DNA of 64,000 bases from Macrosoma leucophasiata. Taxonomy: Eukaryota; Arthropoda; Insecta; Lepidoptera; Hedylidae. Numbering within the stretch: position 1 is the first letter of the stretch; every line of letters starts with the position of its first letter. The notes under the pieces are model-generated. The model made no database searches and was not told the DNA's origin. It worked only from the letters and a program-made list of their open reading frames with translations. Of this stretch, positions 25,901 to 40,900 are shown piece by piece. Made by a program: the position numbers and the translations under genes. The stretch lies in NCBI GenBank assembly GCA_036365455.1, contig JAWQUS010000002.1, positions 6,696,001-6,760,000 on the forward strand, read 5' to 3'.

Positions 25901-28900
25901 TTTACTGCTTATACATCTCACTTATAGTTTAACTTTATTCCAAGCATGCAAATGAAACCACAAATTCGTATGATTTTGCTTTTGTGCGAATCTAAATCTG
26001 AATTATGAAAGTTTGTGAGGATGGATGTGCGTTTGGTACTTTCACGTAAAAATATATAAACAGAACAGATTTACACTTTTCATTAATAATAACATTTCAG
26101 AATAGCACATAAATTATATTATATCACCAACGCACGCGAAGCTTGTAAGGTCAATTTATAAAATGGATACAAATTTGGAATTCAATACTTTTATAAGGAT
26201 TCTTAATATTTCACAAGGTAGACGGAGAGGAGAAATTTCAAATAAATGAGAAGCGACCGGATCGTCAAGTATACCTAAACAAATCAAATAATATTAGTTT
26301 CGTTTACGCGAGATAAAGCTGTGAAAACAGGTTGTTTGAATATTTTCAGTTAATCCTCGAGTTGGATGCCACAAAAAAGATGATAAACTACTACGAAGCT
26401 GTGTTCACTTGAAAGTAATTGTTGTTGTCAGGTGACTAATACTCAGCCTCTTTGGTCTGCGTACCTAATTTATATGATCGTACTTTTTGTAAGCGGCAGC
26501 CCTAACGGGTGCCATTAGGCCAACTCGTTAGGTTAATGCGCGGTAGGCGAGCAGATGTTCGCGGGTGGTAGCAGAAGCGTTTTTGCCTTAAATTATTCTT
26601 GTGCCGTAGTTAGCTGGATTGTTGTGCTAATTTTTAATTTAAATTTTATTATACTTTGATTTTTCTATTTTCCATAGCTATAATTCTAATACTCAGCCTC
26701 TTTGGTCTGCGAACCTAATTGATTTAATTCGGTACCTGTTAAAAGCGGCAGCCCTGACGGGTGTCATTAGGTAAACTCGTTAGGTTAATGCCAGGCAGGC
26801 AGGCAAATGTTCGCGGTTGGTGGTAGAAGCGTTTTTGCATTAAATTATTCTTCGTAACTTCACGCCTGTAATACCCGCGATTCGCCGGTTACGTTTTGGA
26901 CCATGTAACAGGTGGCGAGCCTATTGACATCTCTGGGCACATAACCAAACTTCGATGCACTGGGAAACTTCCAGAAAATGGAAAAATCCCAATAGTACCA
27001 GAGATAAACGATTTTAAATCTCTGATGGTCCCGACCCGGGAATCGAACCCAGGACCTCCAGCGTAGTAGTAGTGGCCTGCTACCACTAGGCTACTGAGGC
27101 AGTTAAATTATTCTTGTGCAGCACTTATCTGGATACTTGCACTTGGAAGTTTATACATTATTGTCCTTCGATTTTCTACAGTTCACCGCATATGTATCTG
27201 CATTGATGAAGAAAAGAATAGTGTACGGTGAATATTTAATGTTTGTTTCCCGCAGCAAAATGATTATAGTTCGGTCTGTCGATCTATAACAATCTTTTTA
27301 GTTAGTTCTGCCACATCGCAAGGAACATGAGCTTGAGCTTATTTTAACCAAAAATAAATGTTTTTAAACCTTAATTCTTTCAAACATAAAAAGGTTTATG
27401 TTTGAAAGAATTTTAGCACGCGTGTTTCAATAATATACTATTTGGCAAACTATCATTGAAATTTCACCCCGTATTTCACACAAATTGGCTATTATCAGAA
27501 GTTCTTCCCAAATTCATGCTCAGAAAATATCTACCGTTAACAAAAATTGTATCTACTTAAATAAGGACTAACAATATATACGATGAAAAGAATAAAGCTA
27601 CACATATTTATCGTCTGAAATTGAATCCTAGATAAATTATAAGGGTGCGTCAGGTTGCACCCAGTGGGATATTAATAATAAACTCAATTTATTTTGCTAT
27701 ATTAAATCTTACCTTGGGTTTATTAAATATCGGCACGTGAAATAATTGTGTGATCCAATTCTCCATAGTTCAGAAAATCACACACTCACAAAAAAACTTA
27801 CACTGCTCTCGAATTGTTTATATTTAAGATAAAATAGTCCACGGTGTTAATCTCACGGTATTCGAAGATGGAATGATATCACAATGGGTGGGAAAGATAT
27901 TGAAGAGATGGCCCCTCGATGCCATGTTTTTGACCTCGCGAATTGTATTATATATAAAATGACCAGTGTAATAACAAAAGCGCTTAAGTATTGACCAAGA
28001 TTTGCATATCAATTAAACCGTTGTAGAAATATCGCACAGGTTCGTTGTGTATTTGTTTAGACAATTATTTTGTGTGTGAATTTTTAATTTACAAAGTTAT
28101 CACAAGAAATTCAGTTTCGTAAAATGAGTTTTTTATTTTCACTCACGAAATATTTCAGATCTGAACCGCAATTCGTTTGCTGTCTCCGGTTCCCATATTT
28201 AATGAGTTGTGTGAAAAAAATATTGGAAAATGTTCAGTGCAATACATTTTTTATAAAACAACAAAAATATTTTCTATTCATTTCTTATATATAAACGAAA
28301 CATCGATCAATCTGTAGTTAGACTGTAGAATAACATCAGGCATGAGATTTAATTATCGTTATCCTTCATTGCATATCGAACAAATGTCCGGTCGGTCAGG
28401 ACTGTGCCGTGCCTCATTTCTGTAGAAATATAGTCCAATTTGCAATGTTTTTTGATGACTGGAAGTGTTTTCGGGTTAAAGTCATACCCCTTTATTCATA
28501 AACGTACATTAGCTACGTTTTAGTTATAGAATGCTTTGTCTTTGTCAGTTGCATTGTCAAATGTGGAGGATAGAAAAAGACAAAGGAGAGATGAGCAACA
28601 CTTTAGCTAAAATACGTTTACGAATAAGGGGGTTATTGTTTTGTAAAGAACAGAAAGAACGAAGAAGCGAAAGAACAGTAATAATCAGATTAAAGTATAT
28701 ATCTGAGATATTATCCAAGCGAATATTCCAACTAAGATATTTCGCATAAAACGTTAACATCACCCGAAAATACACTCTATAACCATACGCGTGACCGAAA
28801 CAAAATTATAAATAAATTGCCTTGTCATCTATGCAAATAGATTGAAATAAATTAAAAAAATAACAAACTGGGGTCAAATGTCAAGAAAGGGGGCCACGTG

Positions 28901-31900
28901 GCGGGTCACCGATCGTTGCGCGTTAGAAAAGGTCAAGAGATTTCACCTTATTACGAAGTCTGCCACAAGTGCAGCGTTAATAAATTGAGGCAATTTAAAA
29001 GGCGCTCCGTTGTGACCTAGAGCCGAGAAAAATATGGGTCATTTAATATTGCCACCTGTAATCGAGCGGGATACGAAATGAGGCACATAAGCCCTGGGGG
29101 CCGACTGATATTATGTGAGAAATTATATGACATTATTAAAATTAAACTCACCAACGATATCGTGTGCAAGTAGTTCCTTTTGTTCAGTAGATAATATTAA
29201 AAATACGGTTACACTCATACCCCCACACTAGGTATAAACTTGTGACGTGGGTGCCGTTGTTCACACACAACATACATACACAAGTACCCAGACCCGAAAC
29301 AAATATCTGTAGGCCATATTAATATAACTGTAAATCACTATTCCAGCAGAGTATTGTGGTGTATACAAAGATATGTCTATAAAAAGTTAGATTAAGTAAC
29401 GCGGTAGCGACTTCCTTCTTGATGTTTTGTGAAGTTCGCGGGCAACGCATTATCTCAAAAGACAATAATCTTCAAGCAGAAAAGTTTTAGCCCACGTGTA
29501 TTATAAGCAATGGCAATAGAAAGTAAATTGGAATTTGGAATGCTTTATGTCCTAACCTAAAATCGAGAGAAAAAGGTATTTTTTCTTTGTACAACACTAT
29601 ACGCTGTGGGTGAATAAAATAAAGCACATCTTTTGAATCAAATTCAATGTATCTGATATACCTACATTGTATATCTAAATAATAAAATATACCTACATAC
29701 AAGACACACGTAGAGGAGTTTTCATAAGATGAAAAAGTAAGCAAGAAAATCTTTCACAGTTAGCCCATATTGCCCTTAGAAGATTTAGCGTAAGGCACGT
29801 AAACGCGATGGTAGGCACACGTCTTCAATTATGCATCGGGCCGTTTATCGGCGCGGCGCCGTTCCCGGCGGCACCTGCGACCTTGTCACCCTACATTATT
29901 AATGGTTGCGCTTGGTGCTTGCGTACCTACAGTGAAGGACATTCCCGTGACGGCGAGATACCCTTTACGATTACTCAGGCCGATTAAACCATCACAATAT
30001 TCATTTCAATAATTTGTTCGAGTTTTTGAGGTTGTTTCTAAGATAAGTTAGTAGTTTTGGATAGTGTTTTTAGTAAATAACCTCAAAAACTCGAACGAAT
30101 AATTGAAATGGTTATTGTTTATTTATTTAGGAGTATTTAAATCCCCAATTGATTTAAAGCGTCAACAATTGAAATCAATTGTCATATTTTTCTCGCGAGC
30201 TGACGGGTTAAACGATTTCAGCTCACATAGAGTGATCGCGAATTCGAGTCTCGCCTGAAGGCAAATTTTTCTTTACAAATATATTTCACTAGCATGTGTT
30301 ATTGCGAAAAATAATATAATAACAATAAGTTGCCTATGTGAGCATGTATTATATGATTATAGTCGCATTCATCACATCAGCCGAAAGATGTCCACTGCTG
30401 GTCTATGCCATAATCACCACGTTTGGCATGCGGATTGGCGATCGTAGTGAGGGTAGTTTTATCGCAGAACTCTGCTGCCCATCTTGCGTTATTGCACTTA
30501 CTACTGCCTCATTGGAATGGTTTAACCGCAATTGTTCGGTTGACTGACTGCACTAGTGGAAAAAAATATCTTCCAGTAGAAGAAAATTGTTCCGCAAGTG
30601 GGCGGTGGGATCATCACGTCCCGTCGCCAGCATAATCGCATTAGCTGATCTATTTGTCGCTAAACTGTACTCTCTTTCTCTACCTGTTTTCAAATATCAT
30701 TGTACAACCGCAGGTATAGAAGTAAAATATCAGATTTTGGAAATATCAGTGTATATGAAATGAGACGTCTATTTATATGAAGACCTGAATGGACAGAAAT
30801 TCAGATTAATCGTTCAGAACTTGAACTACTTTGATACTGTCACTTTTGAGGCGTCATACCATAAGCAAACTGAAGAGAAAGAAGATGCCGACAATTGCTA
30901 ATGTAAGCAAATAAATTGCATTTAAAAAATAACAAAAATATTTATTTGTCGCAAAATCTTCAACATGATGTGTTGTTTACACAGCGACATTTCGTATATT
31001 AAAAACACGAAACGTTTCCTGTTTATCGAAATAAACTTACCTACAAAAGAAAATTAATTTATTTCAAAGGTAAGATACAGATATACAAGGAAGTTTCGCC
31101 GAAATGGAACATAAATAAAAATCTTAAGGTACACGCTTTATGAAAGTAAGCGAAAGATATATAGGCCGTCCCGTTTATCAGACATAAGTTGTCGGTGAAG
31201 TGCGCCTGTCACCAATATCTATTTCCTGTATCGAAGATATCATCACAAAAAGTTTGACTTATTTCCTTCTTGTGGGAGAAAAGTAGGGAACATCGATGAA
31301 ATATTCACGGTTGGGCTGACAGTTCGAAAGAATCAAATTTGGAACGACGCTTCGTTCAGAGTTCGGCCGGGCGCCGTTGGTTTGAAAATTGGTTCAGTGT
31401 GATATATTTGGTCAGTACAAAAATTTACGGACTGCATACGCAGCCTATGGAAAGTATTTTGTTACGAATAATATTTTTATATATTGCTTATATTCCATAG
31501 GTGTCTATGAGTCAATATATATTTTCTCCTTTGTCTATTTATAGCGAAATCATGGTGCTCATCGTGTCTTGGTTAAGCTTTGAATGGCTCTCAATTATTG
31601 ACTTGGCTAGAAAAAAAGGAAAACCATTTTAGTACACTATATATATCCTATATTTGTCCTGGTAAGGAGTTTGAACCAGCGATCCTTGGATCAAGCCTTG
31701 ATCCAGCGGTAGTCGAACTCCGCTAAATCGAAAGAGGTTGTCAAAAATTGTAAAAAATATAATAAAATTGTGTATTTTTCAATAATGTTTTTATTCAAGC
31801 ATCAGAGCGGAATTTAAAAAAAACCAGACATGAAACAAAAAAACAACGTCGCCCATCCGCTATCTAATTTTTCTATCCAACTTTCTTTAAGCCTTGGTTC

Positions 31901-34900
31901 ATATATTATTCAAACTTAAACAATGTCAGTCTGGATTTTCGTGTTATCTGCATTGTGTCCTTCAAATAAAAGAACAAAGAAAACTTTTCGAAACTCTTCT
32001 CAGTTTAGTTAAAATTATCAAGATAATTCCATTAACTCATCTTAGGTTACTTTTTTTTTATTTGACTAAAACTGACTAAAGTGCTACGAGACGCAGAGAG
32101 AGATTTGTTACTAAGAGAATTAAATTATAGATGTTACAATGAATTGAGTCGGTTACTGACTGATTAAACTTTGATTTACTGATGAGCCAACACTTACAGT
32201 ACAGAAATAACGTTGCTACTCTAAACTTTATTCCCATAGTATATTAATTTAAGTATTTACCGCGTCATGCGTTCAAGATTCCATTTTAATTTTATATTAA
32301 TTAAACAATGGAATATTCTATATTATGCATGCTACAAAAATTGTCTTGCAAATTGATTTTTAACACAACCTACTCATGTAACTTCTAACTACTCCTCTTA
32401 GTACTAGGTCATTGTTATTTAGCTGAACGAAAGAATTGAAATGAATGGTCAAAATAATTCGACTTCAGTTTCGAAGTTAAATCATCCCATCCGCCCAGTT
32501 TCCCATCTTCGAGAGAATTTCAATAAAACGTAAGAAAAATTCTACGTCCCGTGTGTTGTTCACTTAGTGGTAAAGTCTCAGTCTTAATCTCAGGGCGAGA
32601 TTCACAGACCGCACGACGACTTTACTTTCAGCTTAGCATGCTTATAACTCTCAAATCTCATACTTTACTGACAGTTTTAAGCATACTTTGCTGAAAGTAA
32701 AGTCATAGTGCGGTCTGTGAATCTCACCCTTAGACCCGGTATCCACCAAAGCGGAGAGGAGAGGAGACGAGAGGAGATGTGTTTGAATAAACCGATCGGA
32801 TTTCGTTATTTCCACATCTCTTTCCCGCTTAGCTCGAGTGAAAATGGATCAAACGAAGAGGAGAGGAGATGTTTCATTTTTGGCGAGCGAGCAAGCGGCG
32901 TGGCAGAGCGGTGAAGTGTCTAGTCGGGTAACCAAGCGGCGCACACTCACTCTTCTCTTTCGCACTTACCTAGATTCATACAAATAAATTCTGCATATTT
33001 GCAATGAACTTTATATGTATATAGAAGTAGGTTTGAATCACAATATGACGCCACATCGTCCCCTGTACGGCTTCACAAAGAGAGAGACACGATACGACTT
33101 TGTGCAAGGTAAACATGTGGTGTTGCACATTTATTTTTATTTGTAAAACATTCCATTTTTATGATTTAGACGTGAGTATGAATATTTATTCCAAAGGCAT
33201 AAAGTACCCAATGGTGCACCAAATGACGATTTGGGCTCTTTTCTTGGTTGAATCTTGAATTCGTATCTTAAATTCTTCAAATATCTTCTCCACTATTAGT
33301 AAAATTCGTCTAGCAGCTTGGATGCCTCTAGGAAATCATCTAGTCTGTGTCTGAGTAAACACATTTCACTACTGCAAGTACATTCATAAATGAATTCATC
33401 ATAAAAATATTTGCAATAAACTTCACATGTATATTGAAGTAGGAAATCCGATTGTCACGCCGCATCGCCCCCGGCATAGCTTCACAAGGAGATATGACTG
33501 TGTGCAGCGTAAACTTGTGCTGTTATACCTACATATATTTATCCGTAATACCATTCTGCTTTAATTATGTGTATACATATTGCCATGTGTGTGTATACAT
33601 ATAAAGATTGGCTGAATCTTGTCTTGGAGATATGATCTGAGAATGTTACTATCCTAGGGTGTAGTTGGTGTCTGAGTACATCCTTATTTTAATGTACATT
33701 TACATCAATGAATACCGTTTATTTTCAACTTCACAAAGCGACACCTACGACGGTGAGCGAGGTAAACTTGTGTAACTTGTGTTGCTGTTTATTTATTTTT
33801 ATTCCGCTATTATCATATATATATGTATGAACACATACTGTATGTATGAAGTAGGTACCCAATTGTACACATAGCCCGATGATTAAGGCTCTATTCCTGA
33901 TTAAATCTTGGCTTGGTTTTTCAAAATCATTAATATCTTCTCCAATATTAGTAAAATTACAGCTAGGATGCTTCTAAAATAGCATCTAGTCTGTGTTTGA
34001 GTACGCGTGATCTTCTCTTTTGCTTATACATTCACAAAAACGCATCCAGGATCAAGTTCATTACAAATTATGAACTTTTGTGTGTATGTGTAGTAGGTTT
34101 AAATCACAATATCACGGCGCATCGCCCTCGACACGGCTTCACAAAGCGATACCTACGATAGTGAGCGAAATAAACTTGTGCTTTTGTATTTATTCTGCTT
34201 TAATAATATTAGTCGCATACTATTCTTTAACCATGTATGTACATGTGTATAAATACATATTTCTACACGTACGAAGTATCCAATGGTGCATAAAACCTAA
34301 AGACCTAGAGCCTAAATCCGATGATGTAGGCTCTAGGTCTTAGGCTTAGGTTCTTTAATCATAATATATGTGTATGAACACATAATTCTGTATGTATTAA
34401 GTAGGTATTCCGTGGAACCCAGGGCCCGATGATTAAGTATCTATTCCTGATTAAAACTTGCCTTGGTTTTTTAAATTCAATATATCTTCACTATCAGTAA
34501 AATTACAGCTAGGATGCTTATAGACTAGTACTAGTACACACGATCTACTCTTTTGCATAGTTCACACAAACGAATTCAGCATATTTGTAAAGAACTTTAT
34601 ATATGCACATGAAACCAGGTTTAAGTCACAATGTCACCGCGTCGCCTCCGGCACGGTATCACAAAGAGATACGACAAGCTAGGTAAACTTGTACTGTTGT
34701 ACATATTTCTCTGTTTTAATTTAATACTCACGCCATATGGAGACGGTCGACCCACAATATACACCACCCCATAGATATTAATTGAGAACATTTCCAATGC
34801 CTTCTGAATCTTCATGATTGAAAGAAACCTAATAGGGGTGAGTTCTATTACATAGGGCTCAATATTTATTGAGTACTAAGTAATCGTAGGTGTTTGCTAA

Positions 34901-37900
34901 GGGCCACTTCTAAAAATACACGGGTAAAGATAAAAACATTTTTATAACAAACTTTTGAAAGTATGAGAAGGATTCAAACATAAAAGTAACTCCATCCTGT
35001 TTAGTAGACAGTGTTTGTATTAGATATATTTTATTCATATAGCGGAATAAATTCTAATATTCTCTGTGTTACTAAGTTAAGTCGGCGACAACGACAAATG
35101 CAATTTGTGGCGTAGCAGAAATTGCAGTCTCCGGCGTGGACCGCTCCAATCCGTCCCAATCTTCTCTTATTGAACATAACACCGCCCCAAGGTGCTAAAC
35201 ATTCGCGGGCTGCACCTTTATAGAGGACGTGCGGGGACTATACACTCTTATAGAGGGCAGCGCGAATAATAAAGCAATTGTGATGTCCTCTCAACAATGT
35301 TATTTTATATTATCATTTTCATTATTATTTTTTATTTACAGCACGATCAGAATTATTATGATTATTGATAAGTTTTTGTTACGACTGTAAGCGTCGACTT
35401 AGGTTAGGTCAAAGAGTGCGGCGGGCGTTCGGTCGCCCGCTGCACAGTTCGGTGTTTGGAATTTTTTTTTGACGGTACAAACTAAGGATTTATTGAAAAC
35501 AGCTTTAAGAAGTTTGAATATTATTTATTGATTGTAATATTTATTACAAATTTAAGTTCGGGTGAGTTCCAAATGATAATTCGGACAAATGATGATTAGG
35601 ACGAAAACTATTATGGCATATTAGATTATGCATAAAAAAAATAGGTAAAATAGAGAACCATCCATTAGAGGGTTGCATGTTAATATTGGTAGGAAAGTAA
35701 CAGCAGTTTTGGAAAGAACAGAAATGCAACGATACTTGAAAGGATTTTGATAAATATTCTTTCGAATTAATTATTTCAGGGTAGCTCAAGTGGTAAACAA
35801 ATGTTCTATATAGTTTACGATTTACGGAAAATTCACCATAATATCGTTATTATTTCACATAATAATAAAGAAACTGTATGCAGTGGACGTCGAAATTACG
35901 CGCAAGTGAGTTTTAATTTTAGATTGGCTCTTTACAGTCGCATGAACTCTCTATATTAATTACGTTAGCACAATCGTTACGTTCGTGTTTGTGTGGAATA
36001 TTGTTATGTTTTAAGCATTCAACCTGTATTGCGGTGCGTTAACTATGATTCTTGTATTTTCATTATAGTGTTTACACGGTTTTTTTTTGTTTGTTTCGCG
36101 CAGCAGAACGATTTGCCTTCAGCAGTAAATACGAAATAAAAAGTTCAAATTAAAAAATATATATTTGTTTCCGCTTTGCCGCTTAATGGGAGTGTTTTCT
36201 TCACTATCGTGTTCCGGCCAGGTGGTAATGTACGGACCTGTAATTTCTGGGACAGAGGCTCAGACTTCTGAAGTGGCAATGCATCTACATTGAAATATCT
36301 GCTTCCATGTAAATGTTCATAAGTAACATATTACTTACCATCAATGTAAATTGCACGCTTGTTTGCCACTAACTAATATAAAATAAAACAGTAATAGCAT
36401 GTTCTGCATTGCCGTTGGCTACTATTAAAATGAAATACAAGTAAAAAAATAACATGAAAAACGTTAAAAACTCTAACGAATAATCAACGTATAATGAAAT
36501 CCGATTTTAACATAGTTTTCAAAAAACAAATAGCGTGATATTCGCTACAAGTTTCTGTACATTTTAATGTGTACATTAAATCAGTGTCAACATTAATTAG
36601 TAACAACACGAAAGCTTTGTACTGCATAACGTGATATTTTCCTAGTTATTTTGGATTTAATGTATATGCACAATATGCATTGAACTGTGGTAATAAATAA
36701 AAAAATTGTGAGTAGGTAAACAGCATGTTGTCTGATGTCCAACGATAATTACTAAACATTTGATACGTCTCATTTGAGGTGCCTGTTCCAGTTAATACGA
36801 TCATGTTGTGATCCGATAACCGTTACGGTGCTATAGAAATTAATATGTATCTATACTGTGGTATTCGATATAAAGCTAGGAATAATTAGTATTGGTGAAG
36901 CCTCTTAATTTTGGTACTTCATTATTTTTTATTAGATACTTAATGACGATGTGTATCGCTAGCACTAATTTGATTTGCCGGGCGTCCAAAGAGTTTTTAC
37001 TTGGCCTAATGAGAAGAGCATGGCCATGACTGGTCGAATATTTAAAAGAAAAAAGTTTATTTTAAATGATCGAATAATAAACAAATGACGTTTTTTTCAT
37101 TGCTCTCTTACTTTATCAAATGCGAACACACGATTTTATATTAATTAAAAATCTGTGAATTTGCACTGAATTTTATGCCAGTTTACCTGATTCCGGAGTT
37201 ATCGGACCCTTCGAATAAGCAGGTGGAGATCAATTTATAGTCGAAGAAGATGCCGGCGTCGAGAAGTAATCAACACAGAACCTGACTACGTGTGTCGTCA
37301 AGCACAATAACCTGATCTGCGGTACCTCGGTACAGTCTCTAATTTGGTGAGTGGCTTGCATGTTAGTTATTGGGGTGTTTGATCCGGAGGGATGGGTGAT
37401 CTGGTGCCGAAGTTTTGAGGGTGATCATCATACTATACTAAGGATTTATAATCCGCCTTGGTGTGGACTATTTACACGTCCCACCAAGTATAAAGGTTGT
37501 CTTGATATTGCTGCGTTATACTTTTCTGGAGGTGATTAGTTTCACCTCAAATCAAATTGAAGTAAATTGGCCCCAGTCATTTGGGGGTAAAATATAATTT
37601 ATTATTATAATATTTGTTTTTTTTTTATATTATATTTTTTTTGTACCTACTATGGATCTGTGATGTGAAATAAATGAGTAAATTAAATAAAATAAAAATA
37701 ATCCATTTTTTATATTTTTCTCAAAAAACATGTGATATTTTTTTATTGCTACTATAAATATTTCAGATATTTCGCAGTTTTTCTTTAGATCTTTATTTAG
37801 CTAGCATATAACGTCATTTTTTTTTCTGAAATCCTTATATTATCCGAAAAGTCTTCAAAGGCATTTTTTTCCAAAACGGTTTATCCTCTGACCCTCATGT

Positions 37901-40900
37901 AAGTGGTAGCCCCACTTACGTGAGGGTCAGAGGTCAAGATTTACTCTCATTTGATTCTAGTTTCTCCTCCAGAGAAGAATAGGTGCTACCTCAAATCACC
38001 CTGTATATGAGTGATATCAACTAGATTCTCGTTTTCTTCTAAACATAATAAATACTACAGTAAAAGCGTTGCCATTCAACGTGGCATACGGCCTGTTTTT
38101 CGGGAAATTATTACAGGAGGAGAGCGATGTGGAGTTTTACGATGCATGTATCTAGGTAAATTAATAGATTTGGTAAATTAATGTTAATAGATATTTACCT
38201 AATAGAATAAATAGGCATATTATTATATTATGTGCATGTATTAGGTAGTATCTCATGTAATTATTAATCGCATTCTCAATAAAATGTTGACAATACGATA
38301 ATTCAGCAAAAGATTAATCGAAAATATTTGCGTAGTAATATTAACAAAGCAATAACCGATTGCTTCATAATGGCCACTTCAAACGTAACTAAATCGCGAT
38401 CAATAATCACAACAAACCAACAAAATGATATTGTAATTACGCATGAATTCGACAAACGCAATTTTATAATGAAGTGGTACAAAGCGGATTTATTTGCGTT
38501 CAAAGGCATTCCGTTGTCAATATGTTGTGAACAAAACTGTGCTGGCCCGTTTGTAATTATGAGCCCGTGTTTGTGTCGAGCTTTATTGCTTCCTGCAGGT
38601 GACGGGAAATCAGGGACCCGATCAAAGTGAGTGCTTTTAATAAAGCCAGCCTCTGTCGCTGCCTAACCACCTTAATTCGAGCTGCCGTCGCTCATAATAT
38701 TACTATAAGTTAACGCTTGATCTACTCGTCGCGTGATTCGCCGCGGTTCTCGCCTATCTGGTTACACGTGCCAGTAATTTGTGTGTAATAATAATATTGC
38801 ACTGCTAATTGATGTTCAGGAAATCGCATTTTCTTTTCGCTCATGGATTTATGGATGAATATATTATTTTTATAATGCGTAGGTTATTACTATTTACATT
38901 TGCGCTTGTTGGACTGTAATATTAAAGTTTGTTTTATTTGTATACATAATGAGTCTTTTCAATTGTTATTGGAACGTAATTTACTACATTAGGTTCCAAT
39001 CGAAATATCTAAATTGAATTTTGTAACACAGTCCTAACCTGTATTTTCATATTTGATACAATCATATTTTAAATACTACACGTCTAAATTCTATTTTTTT
39101 CACACTTTAAGCAGTTAGCGTTTTTTATTCAGAATATTATCTATGTATTCATAATTGAAAAAAATTGAAGATAAAAAAAAATATCACCCTACAATAAAAA
39201 CCACACCAACGCTAACCCAACCATAAATATATAAAGAAAACTAAAATATATGTATAAAAACCTTACATATGAACAAAATAATTGAAATTCTATACCACAT
39301 CAAATGATGTGGTATAGAATTTTAAATAACTGTTTGTTAGGGGTTATATTTTTAACACAAATTAAAGATGACTTTCTGATAGAATTGTCAGTATTTGACC
39401 ACGTTCACATAGCAATAATATAAAATATCGCTTTAGTACAAATAAAATACACACCAATATACGAGTAAACATGGAATATTAACTCATTAACCACATTTTT
39501 TTAACATACTAACATGAAATTAATATGACTACAGTGCATTAACAACGTAATGAGAAACATGCCTAAAAGAAGTAATTCCTTTTTTAATATTGAATTGAAA
39601 TATTAATTCCATTAAAAAACTAAGTAAGGTATCCACTTGTTAACAGAAATAATTCTTACATAGTACAAAAGTAAGCGGCGTTAAGTCCGCCTTATGTATA
39701 ATTTCTGTGCATGAAAAAAAAAAGTCTCATATAGGTGAATAAAATGGTACATTGTTAATATTCTTTTAATAAGTACCAGGCGTGTCTATTTTCTCACGTT
39801 AAGTAGATGAGTAGGATAAGCCCCTCCGATAACATTTAACAAACACGTTTTGACAATTCTAAAAAAAAAAAAAAAACGTTGCTTCACGCCTGTAATCCCC
39901 GAACGGGTGGGCAGAGGTAAATGCATGTATTCAATCATACATGCAAACACCCACGACTTGCCGGTTACGTTTTGGCCCATGTAACAGGTGGCGAACCTGT
40001 TGCCATCTCCGGGCACATTACCAAACTCCGGGGTACTGGGAATCTTCCAGAAAATGTAAAAATCCCAATAGAAGCAGAGATAAAGGATTTTTTAACCGTT
40101 ATCTCTGATAATCCCCGACACGGGAATCGAACCCAGGACCTCCAGCGTAATAGTAGTAGCCTGCTACCACTACGCTAATTCTAGTTTGATCAAAACACGC
40201 ATCATCCCCCCGCGACCCGTATTTATGGTTTGTAGGTAAGAACAGGTGTCAGCATTCCACATTACGCGACCGACTTTCGCAAATGTCGATCTTCCAACCA
40301 ATATATATTTTTTCGGGTGGTAGCGTCACCGCTTTAATTAAACCGAGAAAAAATAATGAAAGAAATGACGATTTGACCTTCTCGTTCTTCAATGTTGATT
40401 AAAAATATTTCTATTATGCAAATTTTTTCAACTCAGTGTGGCTGATGTAAGAGCCAGCAAGATAAACGAATAAAGTTTCAAAGTAAAGTATGTATATTAG
40501 TATGTATTATAGTAAAGTATATTATCATTTTCTCACGTAAACTAGACCACTAGTATTAGCCCCTCCCATAATATTTAACAATCACGTTTTAACAATTCTA
40601 GTTTGATCAAAACACGTATGATCCCTCCGCGGCCCGTATTTGTGGGGTAAAGGTAAGAACAGGTGTCAGCATCCCACATTACGCGACCGAGTTTCGCAAA
40701 TCTCGAACCCTCTACCAATACGGTTTTTTCAAGTGACAGCATCACGGCTTTAATTAAAGCGTTCATTCGTTTGATAGGATCTATAGTAACGACGCGGTAT
40801 GATGATTTTTTTTTGTTTTGATTTTTGTAAATCGATGATGATAATTTATTGAAAGTCATGTGGAGAAAAAGTTATGTTAGAGATTATCTATTTTTATTGT

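Noticed and set aside
38328..38630. 100-codon + strand ORF overlapping a - strand ORF
   Set aside because: Both strands open by chance; no domain, and no phase-compatible splice sites linking it to the gene.
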